Assembly (NCBI RefSeq): GCF_947499265.1
Contig: NZ_CANMNK010000003.1
Span: 1-64,000 of the forward strand
Reading direction: 5' to 3'
DNA from: an uncultured Roseobacter sp.
Lineage (GTDB): Bacteria; Pseudomonadota; Alphaproteobacteria; Rhodobacterales; Rhodobacteraceae
DNA length: 64,000 nt
Position 1 is the stretch's first letter. Each line of letters opens with the position of its first letter. The translations under genes were made by a program, and so were the position numbers. This document shows positions 25,155 to 35,168 of the stretch, in pieces. A model generated the notes under the pieces. That model worked only from the letters and a program-made list of their open reading frames with translations. It ran no database searches and was not told the DNA's origin.

Positions 25155-26420
25155 TCAACCAGCATTTGTGGCGTTTTCGTCGCTCAATTCGCTCTCAATG
25201 GCGTATTCCTGAGCATATTCGAGGGCAACCGAGGTCGAGGATGGGGCCACAGCAACATACGCCCCCGTTTCCTGAACCGGAATCGACTTGCGCACCGTCG
25301 ATCGATAGGCCGCGTAGATCACCAACATGGCAAAAAGCACACCGGTGAAAAGATAGAAGCCGCCCGGCCCCACCACGTCCATCATATAGCCGGTGATGAT
25401 CGGGCCGAGGATCGCGCCAAGCCCGTTGATGAAGATCAGCCCGCCCGATGCCGCGGCCATGTCTTCATGTTCCAGAAAGTCATTGGTGTGGGCAATCAGC
25501 AGAGAATAGAGCGGGTTCGACATCCCGCCCACCACAAAGGCCGAGACCAGCAGCATCGTGAAGTTCCCGCCGAGCAACATGCCGATGGCCGAGCCGATGA
25601 CGCCAACCGCCGACACGATCAGGATCAGAAAGCGCCGGTCCATCCGGTCAGAAATCCAACCAATCGGGTATTGCAGCAGCATTGCACCGACAAAGAACAT
25701 CGCCACGAAGGTGGAGATCTGCGCGACAGAGAGCCCGGCCTTGGCGCCATAGACGGAGGCCATACCGAATTGCGCGGAAAAGACACCGCCCAGCAGGAAC
25801 ATGCCGACGCAACCCATTGGGGAGTAACCGGCAAGCTCCCGAAGGCTCATCGGTTTGGTGGTATCAAAGGCCGGTGTCGGGCTGATCGACAACAGGATGG
25901 GTGTGACCGCAATCGACACCAGAACCGATGGGATGACGAAGAGGACATAGCCCGAGGGATCGGCGGCCAGCAGCAGCGCCTGGCTGAGCACGATCCCCGC
26001 GGTCTGCACGATCATGTAGAGCGAGAGCGCCTGACCGCGGTTTTCGTTGGTGGCCGCATTGTTGAGCCAGCTCTCTGCCGTCACATACACGGCCGAGAAG
26101 CAAAACCCGATCAGCACCCGGCCCAGTGTCCAGACCCAGACCTCGGTCAGCGTGGGGTAGATGATCATCACCGCAGAGATCAGCGAGGCCAGCGCAGCAA
26201 AGACCCGCACGTGGCCGACCCGCCGGATCATCCCGGGGGCCATCCGCGACCCGCCCAGAAAGCCGACAAAATAGGCCGACATCACTATGGACATCTCCAG
26301 CGTGGAAAAACCCTCGATCTCGCCACGGATGCCCAGCAATGTGCCTTGCATCCCGTTCCCGACCATCAGGAGCGACATGCCCAGCAAGAGCGCCCATGCG
26401 CTTGATAAAACCTGAAGCAT
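25155..26420 (-). CDS. MFS transporter of the YcaD/UMF2 type
   Basis: A 421-residue membrane protein with twelve predicted helices. Loop and helix features such as YFVGFLGGSRMAPGMIRRVG and WTLGRVLIGFCFSAVYVTAE then SWLNNAATNENRGQALSLYM are those of the YcaD-like branch of the MFS, whose substrates are unknown. The C-terminal tail (about residues 385-421) is acidic and rich in Ser, Glu and Ala. GGAG lies 8 bases before the ATG. The queA gene upstream ends 109 bases away on the same strand. Confidence 0.85.
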   Translation of the reverse strand: MLQVLSSAWALLLGMSLLMVGNGMQGTLLGIRGEIEGFSTLEMSIVMSAYFVGFLGGSRMAPGMIRRVGHVRVFAALASLISAVMIIYPTLTEVWVWTLGRVLIGFCFSAVYVTAESWLNNAATNENRGQALSLYMIVQTAGIVLSQALLLAADPSGYVLFVIPSVLVSIAVTPILLSISPTPAFDTTKPMSLRELAGYSPMGCVGMFLLGGVFSAQFGMASVYGAKAGLSVAQISTFVAMFFVGAMLLQYPIGWISDRMDRRFLILIVSAVGVIGSAIGMLLGGNFTMLLVSAFVVGGMSNPLYSLLIAHTNDFLEHEDMAAASGGLIFINGLGAILGPIITGYMMDVVGPGGFYLFTGVLFAMLVIYAAYRSTVRKSIPVQETGAYVAVAPSSTSVALEYAQEYAIESELSDENATNAG

Positions 26421-26529
26421 GTTGATCTCCGTCTTATCTTGGGAGGGGTGTTTCGCCCTCCTTGCCGCATGGCCGTGGTCAGGTCCGTCTCATGTGCGAC
26501 TTCGCAGGTCGCTTTGCGCCCATGAGGGA

Positions 26530-27579
26530 TTATTTCGGAAAGAGAAGCGACGCATCCCCATAGGAGAAAAAACGATATTCCGCGCGGATGGCGTGATCGT
26601 AAATGCGCCGCACGGTGTCGGGGCCCATCAGCGCCGAGACCAGCATCATCAGGGTGGATTTGGGCAAGTGGAAATTGGTCATCAGCGCGTCGGTGACCTG
26701 GAACGCAAACCCCGGATAGACGAAGATATCGGTATCCCCCTCCCAAGCGGTGATCTGCCCCCCGCGTGCGGCGGTTTCGATCAACCTGAGCGCAGTTGTG
26801 CCGACCGGGATCACGCGCCCGCCGGTCCGTTTCGTCTCCGCGATCTCGGCGGCGGCCTGCGCGCTGACCCTGCCCCATTCGGAATGCATCTTGTGGGTGG
26901 TCACATCGTCGACCTTCACCGGCAGAAATGTGCCTGCGCCCACATGCAGGGTCACATGGCTGAAGGTGACGCCCTTCTCGGAGAGCGCCGCGAGCAGAGC
27001 ATCGTCGAAATGCAAGGAGGCGGTTGGCGCGGCAACGGCCCCCTTGTTGCGGGCAAAGACGGTTTGATAGTCCTGCATGTCTTGCGCATCCGCCGGGCGT
27101 TTGGCCGCGATATAGGGCGGCAGCGGCATGGCACCGGCGGCATTCAGCGCCGCATCAAAATCATCCCCCCCCAAGTTGAAGGCAAGATGCCCCTGCCCGT
27201 CAGCGGTGCCTTGCAAACTGGCCCGCAAAGCATCGCTGAAGATGACCTCTTCCCCGATTTTCAGCTTTTTCAGCGGTTTGATGAGGGCCGCCCATGTGCC
27301 GTCACTGCGCGGTTCCAGCAGGGTCACCTCGATCCTGGCCTGCGTGGCACCCTGCGCGCTGATGCGGTGGCGCACCCCCGTCAGCCGCGCCGGAATGACT
27401 TTGGTATCGTTCAACACCAGACGGTCGCCGGGGCGGAGAAAATCAACAAGGTCCGACACCACCGCATCGGTGATTGTATCTCCCTTGGCGACCAACAGGC
27501 GCGCAGCTGTGCGCGGCACCGCCGGGCGGGTCGCAATCAGGTGTTCGGGAAGATCGAAATCGAAGTCGCTGAGTTTCAT
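26530..27579 (-). CDS. queA: S-adenosylmethionine:tRNA ribosyltransferase-isomerase
   Basis: A 349-residue QueA: N-terminal [23 protein letters not shown], then [34 protein letters not shown] and the C-terminal [19 protein letters not shown]. It transfers the ribosyl part of SAM to 7-aminomethyl-7-deazaguanine in tRNA, giving epoxyqueuosine. GGGGG precedes ATG 27579 closely. It begins 9 bases after the AsmA-like gene on the same strand, so the two are probably cotranscribed, although their functions are unrelated. Confidence 0.96.
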   Translation of the reverse strand: MKLSDFDFDLPEHLIATRPAVPRTAARLLVAKGDTITDAVVSDLVDFLRPGDRLVLNDTKVIPARLTGVRHRISAQGATQARIEVTLLEPRSDGTWAALIKPLKKLKIGEEVIFSDALRASLQGTADGQGHLAFNLGGDDFDAALNAAGAMPLPPYIAAKRPADAQDMQDYQTVFARNKGAVAAPTASLHFDDALLAALSEKGVTFSHVTLHVGAGTFLPVKVDDVTTHKMHSEWGRVSAQAAAEIAETKRTGGRVIPVGTTALRLIETAARGGQITAWEGDTDIFVYPGFAFQVTDALMTNFHLPKSTLMMLVSALMGPDTVRRIYDHAIRAEYRFFSYGDASLLFPK

Positions 27580-27588
27580 GGCGGCCCC

Positions 27589-30500
27589 CTAGCGATCTTC
27601 TCCGGTCGTTGCAACAGGCGGGGCGCGCTCGATGACGGGTGGCGGTGTTTCGCCTTCGGCCAGGGGCACGTCAGGCTTGGGCGCGCGGAAGAGATCGCGG
27701 ATGCCGCCCGGTGTCAGCGCCGTCAGCGGATTGACAAAAACATCCGGGTTCTTTGCTGTGCCGGTGATCGAATAGTTGAAGGCAAAGAGCCCCTCGCCCT
27801 TCCGGGTAAACACGCTGCCGATACCGTTGAGAATATAGACCGGGGTGATGACACCCTGCATCTGCAACTGCCCGGTGCCCAGGGCGTAGATCCCGTCCAT
27901 GGAAATCCCCATCGAGGGACCCACGGCACTGCCTTCGCGCAGGGTGATCTGCGACGGGGACAGGCGAAAATCCGCGCCGACCTCGGAGAAATAGAGGCTG
28001 TCGCCGCCTTCCGCGTTGAAGAGCCCGACGATGCTGACCGCATTGAGCAAGGCGGCCATCGCGGGCGCGTCGACAATGCTGGTGTCCAGCACCCTCAGGG
28101 TGCCGTCAAACGCACCACCGGTGCCCACCGGGATCAGGATCAGTTCAAACTTGCCGCCTCGGGCCTTCTGCAAAACATTTGCCGAGGAAAACACCGATCC
28201 CGCGTCGTTTGCCGTCAATCGGATCGCGCTGCGCCCGCCCTGCGGGATCATCCGCCCATTGACCGGTGCGCCGCCATTGACCCGTCCCGAAAAGGTGCCG
28301 TCCAGACCCGCGCCCGTGGTGAAGTCCCCCCGGATGTTGGTGATGGCGATGGTGTCGCTGACCTGCAGCCGGTCCAGCGCCACGGTCAGGGGCGTGTTTT
28401 CTCCGGTGGCTGCGTCATCCGGGATATCGGCCCGCCGCAGATCAAGCGTGCCGCCGCGCAACACAACGCCCACGGGCACATCCGCACCCCGCCCCACCAG
28501 ATCAACCTGCGCATCCAGCCAATCCGAGACAAGCACGCGCGACAACCGGACCCTGTCCAGCTGACCGGCCCCGGACAGCGTAATGTCCCCTGTGGCAGAA
28601 AGGCCCGGCGCCTGCAGCGACAGGCTTTGCACGGTCGGGATTTCCGACAGCGTCGCCACGAGCTTGAACTCCGCCGCCGTGGCCGCGCGCTTGGACCAGC
28701 CGATGGGCGGAATGCTCAGCGTGATGCCCCGCAGATCGGAGCTGAGTTCAAGTTTCGGCGGCTGATCCTTGACCAGTTCCACCACAATATCCGCCTTGCC
28801 CTCACCGGTCACATATTCGGGCGGCAGACCGACCTTCAGATCCTCCAGCGCTTCGGTTGAAATATCGATCTGACCCGTGACCGTGCCCGGCGTGCCGGGC
28901 TCCCCAAGCGGTTGCTGCCATGTCACGTCGAAGGGCAAACCATCCAGATCCCCCGGCCCCCGCACCGTCACCAATTCATCAGAGGCCACAAGCGACAACA
29001 AAGGCGCACGGACCGTCCGGTCCTTGATCAGTTGGGTGCTGCTGACGTTGGCAAGCGCGCCGGTGACATGGAATGCGACCTCTTCGATCTGGGCTTCTTT
29101 CTTGAGCGGGAGCGCCAATGTGCCCGCCAGTGTCGCGCGCCCGTCGGCCAGCGTCACCGGCTCCCCGGCTTTGCTCAGCACCTCAAGCGGCGGTTGATCC
29201 AGCATCGACAGGGCTGCCGTCACCGATGAATCGGTGAGCAGTCGGACCACCGCCGGGGTGTCCTCCTTGGCCCGGATATCCGGGATGATGAAGGACGAAC
29301 CGGCCAGATCGACACTGCCCCCTTCAGGGGCTTCGACGCCGCCCTTGTCCACCACCAGCACAAAGCGGTCCTTGAGGATCGAGGCGTGCCCCTGGGCCTG
29401 TTTGATCAGGGGCATTTCTTTCAAAAACCGAACATCGGCTTCTTTGAAGTCAAACCCCAGGAATGTCTCGGGGGCCGCGCCCGCGCGCCAACGCAACGCC
29501 GCGTTGACATCCTGCAAGGTCCCGGCAAAGAGGTTTTCGTTAAGCCATTTGCGCGTTTTCGGTCCCAGGGCTTCGGGCCAGAGCCCCATCAGGCGTGCAG
29601 AATCGAAGCGGTCCATCTGCGCGTCCACGGCGATGTCCCATCCACTGGCATCCGCAGCCACCTCTCCCTTTGCGCGCAGCAGGTATCCCTCGTCCAAAAT
29701 CTGCAACCGGCCCAAATGCAGCGAAAAGGGCTGCGGGGTAAGGCGGAAATCAAGCTCGGCCTCGGAAACGGTGACCGGCACGTCGTAGAAATCCGCCGGG
29801 TTGATCTTGAGATCGCTGAGCCGCAATTGCCCAACCAGATCTTCGATCCGGCCATTGCCGTCGTCGGCCAGCGACGCGGTCCCGTCAAGGCGGCCGCTGA
29901 CCCATTTGCTTTCCACCGAAAGCTCATCGAACCGCAACAGGCGCTCTGCTGGGATATAGCTGAAATAGCTGCGCGCGCTGTCGATGGGGATGGCACGGGT
30001 TTCGGGTGTGGGCTGGATGACGCCAGCACCGATCTGAAAGGTCGCATTGAGCGGGTCAAAGGTGCCATCGGCGTTCATGCCCCCGCGCAACGATCCCGAA
30101 ATCGGCGCACGCAGCGCCTCCAGCCAGCCAAAGGCCGGACCCTGCACCGCGACATCGCCAGCATCGACATTTGCGAAGGTGACACCGAAATCCGACGCCG
30201 TGTCGCCAATGCGGCCCGCGTAATTCGCCGCCACGGTGGCCACCTCTGCGCCGCCGCCCAGAACGGCAAGATCAACGCTCAACTGAAGGGTCTCGCCCGT
30301 TCGGCGCAGCCCCAAACGCCCGCCATCCACCGTCCAGGCGCGATTGGCGCGTTCGTCCTCATAGCGCAGGGTCAAGGCGTTCAGATTGGCCTCGTTCAAC
30401 TGTGCCAGCCCTGGGCGCAACAGAAACTCGTCCATCTCCGCGATCAGCTGCACCAGATTGGGCGCGCGCCGCACCGGCGGCGATGTGCCGGTCCCGGACG

Positions 30501-30927
30501 ACAGGGAAATACCCCCCTCGGGGCTGCGGCGCAGGTTGAGGAACACACCGCTGAGGTCCAGCGATTTCAACTCCAGCGTCCCGCGCAGCAATCCGCGCAT
30601 CGACAGGCTGGCGCGGACTTCTGAAAAGGCGACGATCTCGCCGCCCGCCGGGGTCGTTGCCCGCACATCGCGCACGCTGGCGCGCGGCCGCCACCCCTCG
30701 TCAACGATCAGCACCATTTCGCCGTAGCTCACCTGAGCATCCGGGATCGCCTCGGCCAGACGGGTATCGATCTGCGCCCGCGCCCAATCGGGCACGATGA
30801 TTTCACGGTCCTTGACCCACATAAGCGCACCGCCTGCCCCCGCCAAAAGCAAGGCCAGCAGAAACCAGGCCACAAAACCTCTTTTTCTGCGGCGCGGCTT
30901 GATGGGACTGGGCGTTTCAGGTTCCAA
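27589..30927 (-). CDS. AsmA-like (YhdP/DUF3971) giant envelope protein
   Basis: A 1112-residue protein: a basic N-terminus (KPRRRKRGF), one membrane anchor (FVAWFLLALLLAGAGGALMW) and a long beta-rich periplasmic part without catalytic motifs. It ends in the AsmA-type C-terminal domain (GDFTTGAGLDGTFSGRVNGG then GDSLYFSEVGADFRLSPSQ and a final Pro-rich tail). YhdP-type proteins form groove-shaped bridges that carry phospholipids from inner to outer membrane; that role is inferred from the family. Translation probably starts at TTG 30927, as the anchor must be kept and no ATG lies before it. It is upstream of and probably cotranscribed with queA. Confidence 0.85.
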   Translation of the reverse strand: MEPETPSPIKPRRRKRGFVAWFLLALLLAGAGGALMWVKDREIIVPDWARAQIDTRLAEAIPDAQVSYGEMVLIVDEGWRPRASVRDVRATTPAGGEIVAFSEVRASLSMRGLLRGTLELKSLDLSGVFLNLRRSPEGGISLSSGTGTSPPVRRAPNLVQLIAEMDEFLLRPGLAQLNEANLNALTLRYEDERANRAWTVDGGRLGLRRTGETLQLSVDLAVLGGGAEVATVAANYAGRIGDTASDFGVTFANVDAGDVAVQGPAFGWLEALRAPISGSLRGGMNADGTFDPLNATFQIGAGVIQPTPETRAIPIDSARSYFSYIPAERLLRFDELSVESKWVSGRLDGTASLADDGNGRIEDLVGQLRLSDLKINPADFYDVPVTVSEAELDFRLTPQPFSLHLGRLQILDEGYLLRAKGEVAADASGWDIAVDAQMDRFDSARLMGLWPEALGPKTRKWLNENLFAGTLQDVNAALRWRAGAAPETFLGFDFKEADVRFLKEMPLIKQAQGHASILKDRFVLVVDKGGVEAPEGGSVDLAGSSFIIPDIRAKEDTPAVVRLLTDSSVTAALSMLDQPPLEVLSKAGEPVTLADGRATLAGTLALPLKKEAQIEEVAFHVTGALANVSSTQLIKDRTVRAPLLSLVASDELVTVRGPGDLDGLPFDVTWQQPLGEPGTPGTVTGQIDISTEALEDLKVGLPPEYVTGEGKADIVVELVKDQPPKLELSSDLRGITLSIPPIGWSKRAATAAEFKLVATLSEIPTVQSLSLQAPGLSATGDITLSGAGQLDRVRLSRVLVSDWLDAQVDLVGRGADVPVGVVLRGGTLDLRRADIPDDAATGENTPLTVALDRLQVSDTIAITNIRGDFTTGAGLDGTFSGRVNGGAPVNGRMIPQGGRSAIRLTANDAGSVFSSANVLQKARGGKFELILIPVGTGGAFDGTLRVLDTSIVDAPAMAALLNAVSIVGLFNAEGGDSLYFSEVGADFRLSPSQITLREGSAVGPSMGISMDGIYALGTGQLQMQGVITPVYILNGIGSVFTRKGEGLFAFNYSITGTAKNPDVFVNPLTALTPGGIRDLFRAPKPDVPLAEGETPPPVIERAPPVATTGEDR

Positions 30928-31049
30928 AACGGGGTACGGCTTCTTGGGTTGCGAAGGAACGATTGTTATCTTGGATGCAGGCCTTCCCTATGGCCCGCGC
31001 TGCTCTACTATGTCATTGCAACGCCAACCTTAAAACCCAAGAGAGTGCC

Positions 31050-31511
31050 ATGCCAGAGATTTCGCAACCTGCCCCGGATTTCACCCTGCCCAGCACCGAT
31101 GGCGGCGACGTCACGCTGTCTGCATTGAAAGGCAAGCCCGTCGTCCTGTTCTTTTACCCGCGCGACAACACGCCGGGCTGCACCAAGGAGAGCGTCGGAT
31201 TTTCCGAAAACCGTGCGGCCTTCGAAGAAGCGGGCGCGGTGGTCTTTGGCATCTCCAAGGACAGCATGGCGAGCCACGAGAAGTTCGTCGCAAAGAAGGA
31301 ATTGACCGTACCACTTTTGTCCGACGAGAACGGCACTGCCTGCGAAGACTATGGTGTGTGGAAAGAAAAGAGCATGTACGGCAAGAAATTCATGGGGATC
31401 GAACGCAGCACCTTCCTGATCGCTGCGGATGGCACGATTGCGCAGATCTGGCCGAAGGTGAAAGTCCCCGGTCATGTTGACGCGGTTCTGGAAGCGGTCC
31501 GCGCCCTGTGA
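31050..31511 (+). CDS. bcp: Peroxiredoxin of the Bcp/PrxQ type
   Basis: A 153-residue thioredoxin-fold peroxidase: peroxidatic Cys44 in FYPRDNTPGCTKES, with FGISKDSMASHEKFVAK and a C-terminal KVPGHVDAVLEAV. The resolving Cys five residues on, as in E. coli Bcp, is absent (CTKES), so a distal Cys (GTACEDYGVW, near residue 95) or a thiol partner must serve. It reduces peroxides at the expense of thioredoxin or glutaredoxin. ATG 31050 has a weak AGAG signal; longer in-frame starts are less likely. Its stop overlaps the GTG of the next gene (GTGA). Confidence 0.9.
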   Translation: MPEISQPAPDFTLPSTDGGDVTLSALKGKPVVLFFYPRDNTPGCTKESVGFSENRAAFEEAGAVVFGISKDSMASHEKFVAKKELTVPLLSDENGTACEDYGVWKEKSMYGKKFMGIERSTFLIAADGTIAQIWPKVKVPGHVDAVLEAVRAL

Positions 31512-32317
31512 TCCCCCTGGCGGCAATGGCGGAGGCGGTCCTGCGCACGGCAGACGGGCGGGAAAAGACCGCCCTCTCCCGCCAGTTTGCCGCCGCATGG
31601 CAGGCCGCCCGCGAGGAAGGGCAAAAACCGGCGATCGGCAGCGCCACGCCGCCGCTGCACCCGGCACGCCCGGATGCGCCGGAACTGCTCAGCCCGCGCG
31701 ATGTGCCGCGCCGCCGCCCTGGCACGCCCGAGGGACGCATTGCCTTGCTGCATGCGGTCGCGCATATCGAACTCAATGCCGTGGACCTGCATTGGGACGT
31801 CATCGCACGCTTCACCGAGACGCCGATGCCGATGGGGTTCTACGACGATTGGGTGAAAGCGGCGGCTGAAGAATCCAAGCACTTCAACCTGATGTGCGAT
31901 TGTCTGGAGGAGATGGGCAGCCACTATGGCGCCCTACCCGCGCATGCCGGCATGTGGCGTGCCGCCGAAGACACCGTGGATGATCTGATAGGGCGCCTGG
32001 CCGTGGTGCCGATGGTGTTGGAGGCGCGCGGTCTGGATGTCACGCCCGGCATGATCGAGATTTTCCGCAAGGCAAAAGCCGGATCAGCCGTTGCTGCCCT
32101 TGAAACCATCTACGCCGAAGAAGTCGCGCATGTGGCCTATGGGTCAAAATGGTTTCACTTTCTCTGCGGTCGCCACGAACAGGATCCCAAGGAAACCTTC
32201 CATGCGCTCGTCCGCAAATATTTCCATGGCGCGCTGAAACCGCCCTTCAATGAAGAGAAACGCGCAGAGGCCGGCATTCCCCCCGATTTCTACTGGCCAT
32301 TGACAGAGACCGTTTGA
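31508..32317 (+). CDS. Ferritin-like domain protein, DUF455 family
   Basis: A 269-residue DUF455 protein. The helical bundle carries paired metal-ligand candidates HAVAHIELNAVDLHWD near residues 83-98, AAEESKHFNLMCDCLEEMG near 116-134 and YAEEVAHVAYG near 202-212, the E-x-x-H pattern of ferritin-like diiron proteins. The function of the family is unknown; a tRNA-modifying or iron-dependent oxidative role has been proposed for relatives only. GTG 31508 overlaps the bcp stop (GTGA), so the two are translationally coupled. Confidence 0.83.
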   Translation: MIPLAAMAEAVLRTADGREKTALSRQFAAAWQAAREEGQKPAIGSATPPLHPARPDAPELLSPRDVPRRRPGTPEGRIALLHAVAHIELNAVDLHWDVIARFTETPMPMGFYDDWVKAAAEESKHFNLMCDCLEEMGSHYGALPAHAGMWRAAEDTVDDLIGRLAVVPMVLEARGLDVTPGMIEIFRKAKAGSAVAALETIYAEEVAHVAYGSKWFHFLCGRHEQDPKETFHALVRKYFHGALKPPFNEEKRAEAGIPPDFYWPLTETV

Positions 32318-32498
32318 CGCCGAGCTTCCGGAGAAATCAGCAGTTTTTTGCCGATTTGCAACAATTCAACGACAAGTTGCAGGCTGAACGTGAAAGCCAC
32401 TTGCCCCCTCAATGCCGCCTCATTAAGCACTTCGTGGCGGAGGGTTAACCATCCACAGAAGGTGTGCGCTCCGGGGAAACAGGCAAAGGGACAGCTTT

Positions 32499-33830
32499 GT
32501 GCGGACACGTTTGGCTATCAAAGTTCACGGTATGCTGGAACGGCATTTCCCTGAGCGCCGCGTGTTTCTCAAATCAGATACCGACACCAGATTCATACGC
32601 CTGCGTCCGGAAACCCAGCTGATCGCCTTTGCCGGTGGCTCGCTGCTGGTCGCATGGACCATCATCGCCACAGCGGTTCTGCTGATGGATAGCATCGGCG
32701 CTGGTAACTTTCGCGAACAGGCCAAACGCGACCAGGTGACCTACCAGGCGCGGTTGAACGATCTCTCCGCACAGCGTGACCGCCGGGCCGCGGAAGCATC
32801 GGCCGCCCATGCGCGGTTCAACGCGGCGCTTGATCAGATTTCAGTGATGCAGTCCCAATTGCTGACCTCGGAAACCCGGCGCCACGAATTGGAAACTGGC
32901 ATCGAGGTCATTCAGACCACCCTGCGCAGCACCATGAAAGAACGCGAAGAAGCGCGCCTGGCCTTGGCCAATCTGCAGGATGATGCTGCTGATGAGGCGG
33001 CGACAAATCTTCTGGCGGCAAAAGACGCCGGTGCCCCGGTTGATTTCCTGTCCGAAGCCCTCGCCCGTACTGCGGCCGAGCGGGACAAGGTGGTCGCCGA
33101 TGCGCAGGAAGCGCTGCACCATGCCGACGAGCTGACGCATGAAATCGCGCTGATGAAAGAGAACAACGACCAGATCTTCCGCCAGCTCGAAGAGGCTATG
33201 ACGATTTCGGTGGCGCCGCTGGACAAGATGTTCAAAGCCGCAGGCATGCCGCCACAGCGCATTCTGGATCAGGTGCGGCGCGGTTATTCCGGCCAGGGCG
33301 GGCCACTGACGCCGCTGTCTTTCTCCAGCCGTGGCGAAGAACTGTCCCCTGACTTCATCCGTGCAAACCGGCTGCTGGAACAGATGGATACGCTGAACCT
33401 CTATCGCATCGCGGCAGAGAAAGCCCCCTTTGCGCTGCCCGTCAAACAGGCGTTCCGCTTCACCAGTGATTATGGCTTCCGCCGCGACCCCAAGACCGGT
33501 GGACGCCGGATGCACCGCGGCGTCGATTTTGCAGCACCGGCTGGCACCGACTTGCATGCCACAGCGGATGGTGTGGTGACCCACGCGGGCTGGCAATCCG
33601 GCTACGGGCGGCTGGTGAAAATCGAGCACGACTTCGGGATTGAGACAAGGTACGCTCATCTGTCAAAAATTCGCGTTAAAGTTGGGCAAAGGGTCTCGCG
33701 CGGCGAACATATCGGTGATATGGGTGCATCCGGACGGGTGACCGGCGTGCATCTGCACTACGAAGTTCGTGTCGGTGGGAAAGCTGTAAACCCAATGATC
33801 TATATCAAGGCTGCAAAAGATGTTTTCTAA
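32499..33830 (+). CDS. M23 family metallopeptidase (peptidoglycan DD-endopeptidase type)
   Basis: A 443-residue protein: short basic N-terminus, one membrane helix (about residues 42-62, LIAFAGGSLLVAWTIIATAV), a periplasmic coiled coil (about 70-250) and an M23 (LytM) domain (about 310-435). The zinc ligands are visible in HRGVDFAAPAGTD and HLHYEVRVGG, so it should be active. Such enzymes cut peptide cross-links in the wall. GTG start at 32499 with AAGGGA 6 bases before. The next gene, a bactofilin, overlaps its last 11 bases, the classic pair in which the bactofilin scaffold positions the peptidase. Confidence 0.93.
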   Translation: MRTRLAIKVHGMLERHFPERRVFLKSDTDTRFIRLRPETQLIAFAGGSLLVAWTIIATAVLLMDSIGAGNFREQAKRDQVTYQARLNDLSAQRDRRAAEASAAHARFNAALDQISVMQSQLLTSETRRHELETGIEVIQTTLRSTMKEREEARLALANLQDDAADEAATNLLAAKDAGAPVDFLSEALARTAAERDKVVADAQEALHHADELTHEIALMKENNDQIFRQLEEAMTISVAPLDKMFKAAGMPPQRILDQVRRGYSGQGGPLTPLSFSSRGEELSPDFIRANRLLEQMDTLNLYRIAAEKAPFALPVKQAFRFTSDYGFRRDPKTGGRRMHRGVDFAAPAGTDLHATADGVVTHAGWQSGYGRLVKIEHDFGIETRYAHLSKIRVKVGQRVSRGEHIGDMGASGRVTGVHLHYEVRVGGKAVNPMIYIKAAKDVF

Positions 33831-34320
33831 GAGCAAAATCAACGAACCAGGCCAGAAACCGGCCGAGGCAGATACTCCGGCGAAAGCGCCATCTTCTTCT
33901 GCACCGGCAAAACCGGCCTCAAGCGAGTACAAGGCCAGCCCCCCCAAAGCCAAGCCTCCAGCTTCGCTGCTGTCGGCTGATCTGCATGTGACCGGCAACA
34001 TGAAGACCACCGGTGACATTCAGGTTGAGGGGACTGTTGAAGGTGATATCCGCGCGCATCTGCTGACCATCGGCGAAACGGCGACCATCAAAGGTGAAGT
34101 CATCGCCGATGATGTCGTTGTGAACGGTCGTATCGTGGGCCGCGTGCGCGGTCTGAAAGTGCGTTTGACCTCCACGGCGCGCGTTGAGGGTGACATCATC
34201 CACAAGACGATCGCCATCGAGTCCGGCGCCCACTTCGAAGGCTCCGTGCAACGCCAGGACGATCCGCTGAACCCGGGCGCCAAAACCGCGCCTGCGGCGA
34301 AAGCGAACCCTGCTTCCTGA
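33820..34320 (+). CDS. Bactofilin
   Basis: A 166-residue bactofilin: a Pro/Ala-rich disordered N-terminus (residues 1-48), the beta-helical DUF583 core (about 50-145) with short repeats such as TGDIQVEGTVEGDIRAHLLT then IGETATIKGEVIADDVVVNG, and a disordered tail. It makes membrane-associated polymers without nucleotides. The start overlaps the end of the M23 peptidase gene by 11 bases, so they are translated together. A strong terminator follows. Confidence 0.94.
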   Translation: MFSKSKINEPGQKPAEADTPAKAPSSSAPAKPASSEYKASPPKAKPPASLLSADLHVTGNMKTTGDIQVEGTVEGDIRAHLLTIGETATIKGEVIADDVVVNGRIVGRVRGLKVRLTSTARVEGDIIHKTIAIESGAHFEGSVQRQDDPLNPGAKTAPAAKANPAS

Positions 34321-34378
34321 GCAACACGCGGCCCGAACAACCAGCTGGCCGCTGTGTAGGCAAATATCTGTAAACAAC

Positions 34379-34408
34379 CGCGCCCCGCTGTGGGGCGCGT
34401 TTTTTTTT
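34379..34408 (+). terminator. Intrinsic terminator after the M23-bactofilin pair
   Basis: CGCGCCCC pairs with GGGGCGCG (loop GCTGT), followed by nine T residues. Confidence 0.92.
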
Positions 34409-34520
34409 GTGCGGTGCATATGAGCAGCGTTTGGATGCGTCCTGCGGAGCTTTGCTGCCGTTGGAAAACAGACACATTGGAGAGAAAGACCCGACAACAA
34501 GCACGACAGGCAGGTGGTAG

Positions 34521-35063
34521 ATGCAAAGATTGATTGTCACCGGCGCGAATGGGGCGGGCAAGAGCCATATCGCAAGGCAATTGAATGATCTGCGCCCTGC
34601 AATACCTTTGATTTCATTCGATGCGATCAAATTGACCAGCGGCTGGAAACAGCGGCCAAGACGGGAAATCGAAGCAGAACTGTCCGACATCGTTGCGACG
34701 CACGCGTGGATACTCGAGGGGGGTCCAAGCCTTCTTCACCACGCACTGCCAAGAGCGCAAGCCGTTATTTGGCTCGACCCCTCGGAGCTGGTTCGAGCAT
34801 GGCGTCTCATCTCGCGACCGTGGCGCAACCTTGGCAAGACGCGCCCAGAGCTCCCACTCGGGAATGTCGACTGGCCTCTGCAGCAGTACCGATTTGCCTT
34901 TCGAAGCATCAAGAAACGCGCCACGTTTCGAAACTATATCGCCACCACATTGGACGCTGCAGAAGACAAAGTTATCTGGCATTGCCGGAGCCAAAGGCAA
35001 ATAGACGATGTTATCGATCATTGGCGCAGTGCTGGCACTCAAAGCGTTTCGGGAAACACCTGA
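34521..35063 (+). CDS. P-loop kinase-like protein (adenylate kinase/FlaR-like)
   Basis: A 180-residue P-loop protein: Walker A VTGANGAGKSHIARQL at residues 5-20, then ISFDAIKLTSGWKQRPRREI, ILEGGPSLLHHALPRAQAVI and the basic SRPWRNLGKTRPELP segment. This is the layout of small nucleotide kinases annotated as adenylate kinase-like or DNA-topology modulation protein FlaR. The substrate is unknown. The nucleotide makeup is slightly less GC-rich than its neighbours. It stands alone between two terminators. Confidence 0.7.
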   Translation: MQRLIVTGANGAGKSHIARQLNDLRPAIPLISFDAIKLTSGWKQRPRREIEAELSDIVATHAWILEGGPSLLHHALPRAQAVIWLDPSELVRAWRLISRPWRNLGKTRPELPLGNVDWPLQQYRFAFRSIKKRATFRNYIATTLDAAEDKVIWHCRSQRQIDDVIDHWRSAGTQSVSGNT

Positions 35064-35111
35064 ACCGCATCACGCTCCGATCATTGCTGCGATTTCTTCC
35101 GCCAGAAGAAA

Positions 35112-35143
35112 AAAAGCCGCCGCTTGGGTCAGCGGCGGCTTTT
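35112..35143. terminator. Bidirectional terminator between two convergent genes
   Basis: AAAAGCCGCCGCT and AGCGGCGGCTTTT form a 13-bp stem with loop TGGGTC and poly-A/T flanks on both sides. It ends the P-loop gene (plus) and the cyclophilin pair (minus). Confidence 0.92.
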
Positions 35144-35168
35144 GATCACGCAAGAACGGGATGCCGTT

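Noticed and set aside
26419-28860. 813-codon open frame antisense to queA and the AsmA-like gene
   Set aside because: Low-complexity Arg/Gly/His composition typical of an antisense frame in GC-rich DNA; it crosses two real genes.
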